A stretch of DNA of 8,975 bases from UBA668 sp046086305 (GTDB lineage Bacteria; Actinomycetota; Acidimicrobiia; Acidimicrobiales; Ilumatobacteraceae). The notes beneath the pieces were generated by a model. That model saw only the letters and a program-made list of their open reading frames with translations. It had not been told where the DNA came from and did not search any database. The position numbers were made by a program, and so were the translations under genes. The stretch lies in assembly GCA_046086305.1 (NCBI GenBank), contig JBJSXI010000093.1:1-8975 (forward strand), given 5' to 3'. Shown here in pieces: positions 5,791 through 8,975 of this stretch. The first letter of the stretch is position 1. Each line of letters starts with the position of its first letter.

Positions 5791-6271
5791 CCGCGGCGAG
5801 ACGCGCGCTGATGTCGTTGCACTCGGCGCACACGTGCGCCGGGATCAAGCCCACTCGCATCAGTCGGTTGAAGACGATGCAGCCGAGGCACAGTGCAAAG
5901 GCCGACTCGAGGGTGGCGGCCACGACCAGTCCGGCGATGAGGGCGAGGGCGACCGACGGTGCGCCGAGCAGTGCGGCGGCGAGTGCTCCACCGCTGAACA
6001 CCAGGCCGACACCCTGGGCGAACCGCTTCGGCGGGCCGGGCACGAAGCGGTGCTCACCGCGCAGGCGAGGGGTGATCACCTCGGTGACGAGGCGGCCGAG
6101 TGGGCTGAGCCGCGGACCGGTGAGCACCCGGGCGAGGAAGCCATAGGCGAGGGGGACGAGCAGCCACCATTCGCGCACCACGAGGTAGACGATGCCCTGC
6201 ACGACGACGCCGGCGGCGACGAGGCGGGCCGAGGTCTCGTTGACCGGGTTGGGGAAACCGAAGATCGACAT
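5780..6271 (-). CDS. DUF4395 family membrane protein
   Basis: This 163-residue membrane protein fits the DUF4395 family: a short N-terminus (MSIFGFPNPVNETSAR), four hydrophobic segments (about 18-33, 36-50, 88-103, 106-126), a conserved FLARVLTGPRLSPLGRL loop, RFAQGVG, and the hallmark E-x5-CLGC (C128, C131). A second CxxC, C148-AEC-151, lies close to the C-terminus. Two CxxC pairs on the same side of a helix suggest metal binding or thiol redox chemistry, but the family has no established function. ATG at 6271 is chosen because it gives the family's usual short N-terminus; the frame stays open upstream through the racemase-like gene but that is a shadow. The stop overlaps the end of mftF by 11 bases. 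Its start lies under a promoter for the divergent gene, so the two genes may interfere or be co-regulated. Confidence 0.82.
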   Translation of the reverse strand: MSIFGFPNPVNETSARLVAAGVVVQGIVYLVVREWWLLVPLAYGFLARVLTGPRLSPLGRLVTEVITPRLRGEHRFVPGPPKRFAQGVGLVFSGGALAAALLGAPSVALALIAGLVVAATLESAFALCLGCIVFNRLMRVGLIPAHVCAECNDISARLAAATR

Positions 6272-6294
6272 GACGGCGAGGCTATGCGGATAAT
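6265..6294 (+). promoter_or_regulatory. Sigma-70-like promoter for the racemase-like/DUF418 pair
   Basis: TCGACA (6265-6270) and GATAAT (6289-6294) each match the -35 and -10 consensus at 5 of 6 positions, with an 18-base spacer. Transcription would start near 6301. This is the best promoter in the window. The -35 box overlaps the first codons of the leftward DUF4395 gene. The predicted start also lies downstream of the ATG at 6284, which argues against using that ATG for the racemase-like protein. Confidence 0.5.
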
Positions 6295-6367
6295 CCCGAT
6301 CGGGCAACTCAGGATTCGACCGGAGGCCCATCCCGACGGCCCGGTGACCGACGGGTACGGTGACGCC

Positions 6368-7339
6368 GTGGTCCTCCGGCTCACCGTCCGGCGCACCGAG
6401 TGGCTGGCCCACGTCGAGCGCACTGCCGCCGCGTACGGCGACGCCCTCGTGCCGGTGGTGAAGGGCAACGGGTACGGCTTCGGCCGACCCGTCCTGCACG
6501 AGATGCTCGGATCCGACGGCATCGCCGCCGACCGAGTGTGCGTGGGCACGATCGCCGAACTCGCCGATGTGCCGGCGCAGCTGTCCGCCGTGGTGCTCAC
6601 CCCGAGCCTCACTCCCCCGCCGCACCTGCGGGCCGTGGCCACGGTCGGGGCGGTCGAGCACGTCGAGGCACTGCGCGGCTGGGGCGGCCGGGTGATGGTG
6701 AAGCTCGCCAGTTCGATGCGGCGCTACGGCGTCGACCCCGACGATCTGCCGGCGTTGCTCGAGCGGATCACGGGTGCCGGGCTCGTCGTCGACGGGTTCG
6801 CCATCCATCTGCCGATCGCCGGCGACGATGCGGCGCGGCTGCACGAGGTCGCCGCATGGCTGCCTCACCTGCCGACGGGTGAGTTGTGGGTGAGCCACAT
6901 CACGCCCGACACGCTGGCCGAACTGCGTGCCCTCGATCCGCAGCGGCGGATCCGTGTGCGGGTGGGCACGATGCTCTGGCACGGCGTGCCGCGCGGGTCG
7001 TTCAGTCATCTGTGGGCCGATGTGCTCCAGGTGCGTCCGGTGAGCGGCGGCGATCACGTCGGGTATCACCACACCGAGGTCACCACGGCGGGATGGGTGG
7101 TCGCAGTGGGTGCCGGTTCGGCACAGGGCATCGCGCCACTCGAGGCGATCGACGAACACGGCCCGCGCAGCCCATTCCACTTCGCCCGGCGGCGTCTTGC
7201 GCTACTCGAGCGGCCACACATGCACACGTCGCTGTGCTTCGTGCCCGATGGCGATCCATGCCCGCGTGTGGGCGACATCATCGATGTGCAGCTGCCGTTG
7301 ATCAACGTGCACTGCGACGAGATCGAATGGCGGACGTGA
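6368..7339 (+). CDS. Alanine-racemase-like PLP-dependent enzyme
   Basis: This 323-residue protein has the fold-III PLP barrel of alanine racemase followed by the C-terminal beta domain. The PLP lysine lies in VPVVK32-GNGYGFG, a variant of VVKANAYGHG. By alignment in memory to Geobacillus Alr, R198 (VRVGTMLWHG) matches the pyridine-contacting Arg219, Y233 (VGYHHTE) the catalytic Tyr265, and M285 (MHTSL) the Met312 region. The conserved GYADG motif is replaced by GAGSAQG, and the protein is about 50 residues shorter than Alr. A PLP-dependent amino-acid racemase is likely, but the substrate may not be alanine. GTG 6368 starts directly on the first barrel strand; GTG 6344 and ATG 6284 are upstream alternatives, the latter before the predicted transcription start. 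It overlaps the following membrane protein gene by 13 bases, so the two are probably co-expressed. Confidence 0.8.
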   Translation: MVLRLTVRRTEWLAHVERTAAAYGDALVPVVKGNGYGFGRPVLHEMLGSDGIAADRVCVGTIAELADVPAQLSAVVLTPSLTPPPHLRAVATVGAVEHVEALRGWGGRVMVKLASSMRRYGVDPDDLPALLERITGAGLVVDGFAIHLPIAGDDAARLHEVAAWLPHLPTGELWVSHITPDTLAELRALDPQRRIRVRVGTMLWHGVPRGSFSHLWADVLQVRPVSGGDHVGYHHTEVTTAGWVVAVGAGSAQGIAPLEAIDEHGPRSPFHFARRRLALLERPHMHTSLCFVPDGDPCPRVGDIIDVQLPLINVHCDEIEWRT

Positions 7340-8400
7340 CGGCGCGACGATCCGCCGAACTCGATGTGGTGCGCGCCGTCGCCCTGATCGGCGTGTGCGT
7401 GATGAACGACCACGGCTACATCAATGGTGCGGCGATGCCGAACACGACGGTGCTCGAGCGGCTGTTCCATCCGTGGACCGGTCCACTTGCCACGCGCTTC
7501 GCAGCCACGTTCGTGGTGGTCGCCGGCATCGGTGTCGAACTGCTCGCCCGCTCGCGCGACGTTGCCGAGACGCGCTGGGTGCTGGTGCGCCGCGGCGTGC
7601 TGCTCCTCGGCTTCGGCTATGTCCTCGACGCCAGTTGGCCGGGCACGATCCTGTTCTTCTACGGCGGCTACTTCTGTGTCGCGGCGCTCCTCGTCGGTCT
7701 GCGCACGCGTTGGATCGTGACCGTCGGCGCGGGCACCGCGGTGGCGGCCGCCGCCCTGCAGTGGTGGCAACTCGAACGCGGCGGACTCGAGGGTGTGCTC
7801 AGCGGAGCGATGACGAGCGGTCGAGCGTGGGACGACGTCCTCGCCGACCTCACGCTGCGCGGCACCCATCCGCTGCTGCCGTGGCTGGCGTTCCTGTGTG
7901 CGGGCATCGTGATCGGTCGGGCCTGGCCACTGCGCACCGATCGAGCCGTGCTCGTCGCGTTCGGTGGGGTGCTCGTCGCGTTGGTCGGTGCGGGGATGGG
8001 GTCGGTGCTGCCGGGTGACTCATGGTTGTGGGAGACGGTGCCGGCGAGCCGGAGCCTCGCCTACACGGCCTCGGCGGGTGGTGTGGCCGTCGCCGCGCTG
8101 GTCACCATCGTCGCCCTCGCCCGTCGCACGGCGACCAGTCGGCCGACCCGCGCGCTCGCCATTGCCGGTCGGACCACCCTGTCGCTGTATGTGTTGCACG
8201 TGATCGTGTTCGAGATCGTCGTCGACACGTTCGGCATCGTCGATCGTGGTGCCGGACTCGGTGCCGTCCTGTGGTTCGCCGGTTCGTTCTGGCTGGGCGC
8301 GATGGGCCTCGCCGTGGCGTGGTCGCGGGTGATGCCCATCGGACCGCTCGAGTGGGTGTATCGCCGTTTCAGCGACACCCGACCCGTGGCGGCGCGCTGA
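7327..8400 (+). CDS. DUF418/YeiB-like multi-pass membrane protein
   Basis: This 357-residue integral membrane protein has about ten hydrophobic segments (roughly 14-26, 58-74, 88-101, 107-124, 129-145, 184-198, 207-222, 248-265, 282-299, 311-333). The N-terminus, SAELDVVRAVALIGVCVMNDHG, is the pattern of the HGSNAT/YeiB membrane acyltransferase-like superfamily (usually ..iD.lRg.allGi...). The end, AGRTTLSLYVLHVI with a final GPLEWVYRRFSD, is the DUF418 signature. These families are thought to transfer acyl groups across the membrane, but the substrate is unknown. ATG 7327 overlaps the racemase-like gene by 13 bases; the longer upstream frame is a shadow. Pairing with an amino-acid racemase hints at cell-envelope modification, which is inference only. 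Overall family confidence is good, function low. Confidence 0.82.
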   Translation: MADVTARRSAELDVVRAVALIGVCVMNDHGYINGAAMPNTTVLERLFHPWTGPLATRFAATFVVVAGIGVELLARSRDVAETRWVLVRRGVLLLGFGYVLDASWPGTILFFYGGYFCVAALLVGLRTRWIVTVGAGTAVAAAALQWWQLERGGLEGVLSGAMTSGRAWDDVLADLTLRGTHPLLPWLAFLCAGIVIGRAWPLRTDRAVLVAFGGVLVALVGAGMGSVLPGDSWLWETVPASRSLAYTASAGGVAVAALVTIVALARRTATSRPTRALAIAGRTTLSLYVLHVIVFEIVVDTFGIVDRGAGLGAVLWFAGSFWLGAMGLAVAWSRVMPIGPLEWVYRRFSDTRPVAAR

Positions 8401-8442
8401 CGCCTCGTCGCGTGCAGCACGACGCGCAGCTCGCGGCCGGGA

Positions 8443-8975
8443 TCAGAACGGTTCGCTGCGTCGCGATCGGCGCACACCGCGCACGGCAACGGCGCCGGCA
8501 CCGACCAGTGGGCCACTGTCGCCGAGGCGGACGGGCACGATGCGCGCCGAACGCGAGTACGGCAACGTCGCGTACTCCGACAGTGCGTCCTGCGCCGAGT
8601 TGAAGAACGTCGCACCGAAACCGATCGCGACGCTGCCACCGACCACCACCAGCGAGAGGTCGAGCAGGTTGCACACCGAAGCCACTCCGCGCCCCACCAG
8701 CCGTCCGGCGCGCACCATCGTCTCGTAGGTCGGCTGGGTCGGGGGTCGACCGGTGATCGCCTCGATCGCCGGTCCCGACACCTCCGCCTCGAGGCAGCCC
8801 CGGGCACCGCACACGCACCGCCGCCCGTTCGGCTCGACGATCACATGACCGATGTGACCGGCGTTGCCGGTGCGGCCGTTGAGCAGTTCACCGTCGAGCA
8901 CGATCCCGCCGCCGACACCGGTCGAGACCACCATCGCCATGAAGTTGTCGTGTCCCTTTGCCGCTCCGAGCCATC
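8443..8975 (-). CDS. ROK-family sugar kinase, C-terminal part (runs off the right edge)
   Basis: The last 176 residues of a ROK kinase, probably glucokinase-like, which phosphorylates a hexose with ATP. The visible part starts inside the conserved WLGAAKGHDNFMAMVVSTG block. It continues with TGVGGGIVLDGELL (phosphate-binding glycines), GNAGHIGHV, and the zinc site CVCGARGCLEAE, with the usual His upstream of the Cys cluster. After these come the ROK tail SLVVVGGSVA and a short Arg-rich end (RRSRRSEPF). The frame is open to base 8975 with codons read from 8973 down, so the ATG at 8940 is internal and the ATPase Asp-Gly motif and catalytic Asp lie outside the window. A transcription-factor ROK (NagC-like) cannot be excluded without the N-terminus. 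It converges on the DUF418 gene across a 42-base gap. Confidence 0.9.
   Translation of the reverse strand, partial: WLGAAKGHDNFMAMVVSTGVGGGIVLDGELLNGRTGNAGHIGHVIVEPNGRRCVCGARGCLEAEVSGPAIEAITGRPPTQPTYETMVRAGRLVGRGVASVCNLLDLSLVVVGGSVAIGFGATFFNSAQDALSEYATLPYSRSARIVPVRLGDSGPLVGAGAVAVRGVRRSRRSEPF

Noticed and set aside
5153..6367. Upstream extension of the racemase-like frame through mftF and DUF4395
   Set aside because: The extension is low-complexity and opposite or over real genes. The barrel fold begins at the GTG at 6368.
6886..7326. Upstream extension of the DUF418 frame
   Set aside because: It has no family similarity and overlaps the racemase-like gene. ATG 7327 gives the standard DUF418 N-terminus.
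8406..8424. Possible terminator hairpin between the convergent DUF418 and ROK genes
   Set aside because: The stem is only 5 bp (CGTCG/CGACG) with a mismatched interior and no T-tract. No terminator can be supported.
1..8975. CRISPR array, tRNA, rRNA, insertion sequence or phage features
   Set aside because: No spaced direct repeats, tRNA-like cloverleaf, transposase motifs or terminal inverted repeats were seen on either strand.

Overview
The window is high-GC DNA (estimated by eye at roughly 68-70% G+C) with GTG/ATG starts, 4-base stop/start overlaps and proteins rich in Ala, Arg and Val. This fits an actinobacterium. The mycofactocin genes point to Actinomycetota, and the overall style would suit an Acidimicrobiia-type lineage. 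That placement is inference, since no rRNA or other phylogenetic marker is present.

Left edge (1-282): a leftward, truncated gene starts at 99 and encodes a lipoprotein signal peptide. It is divergent from the main operon. The 183-base gap between them holds a 12-bp perfect palindrome and a possible -10 element just upstream of the operon's first start codon.

Main operon (283-5790, rightward): six tightly packed genes. They are an ETF alpha subunit (etfA/fixB), an ETF-quinone oxidoreductase-like flavoprotein (fixC), a ferredoxin-like protein (fixX), an ETF beta subunit (etfB/fixA), the mycofactocin creatininase-family peptidase mftE and the mycofactocin glycosyltransferase mftF. Four of the five junctions are 4-base ATGA or GTGA overlaps. 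The fifth (etfB-mftE) has a 19-base gap filled mostly by a perfect inverted repeat. Mycofactocin is a ribosomally made, glycosylated redox cofactor for nicotinoprotein dehydrogenases. MftE and MftF act in its maturation, and FixABCX-type proteins move electrons from a donor to quinone and/or ferredoxin. The operon therefore joins late cofactor maturation to a complete electron-transfer module that could reoxidise the reduced cofactor. The precursor peptide gene (mftA) and mftB, mftC and mftD are not in the window. This physical coupling is the most interesting content here.

Right part (5780-8975): a leftward DUF4395 membrane protein overlaps the end of mftF tail to tail. Rightward of it lie a divergent alanine-racemase-like PLP enzyme and an overlapping DUF418/YeiB-like multi-pass membrane protein. 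A good sigma-70-like promoter for this pair overlaps the start of the DUF4395 gene. At the right edge a leftward ROK-family sugar kinase runs off the window, missing its N-terminus.
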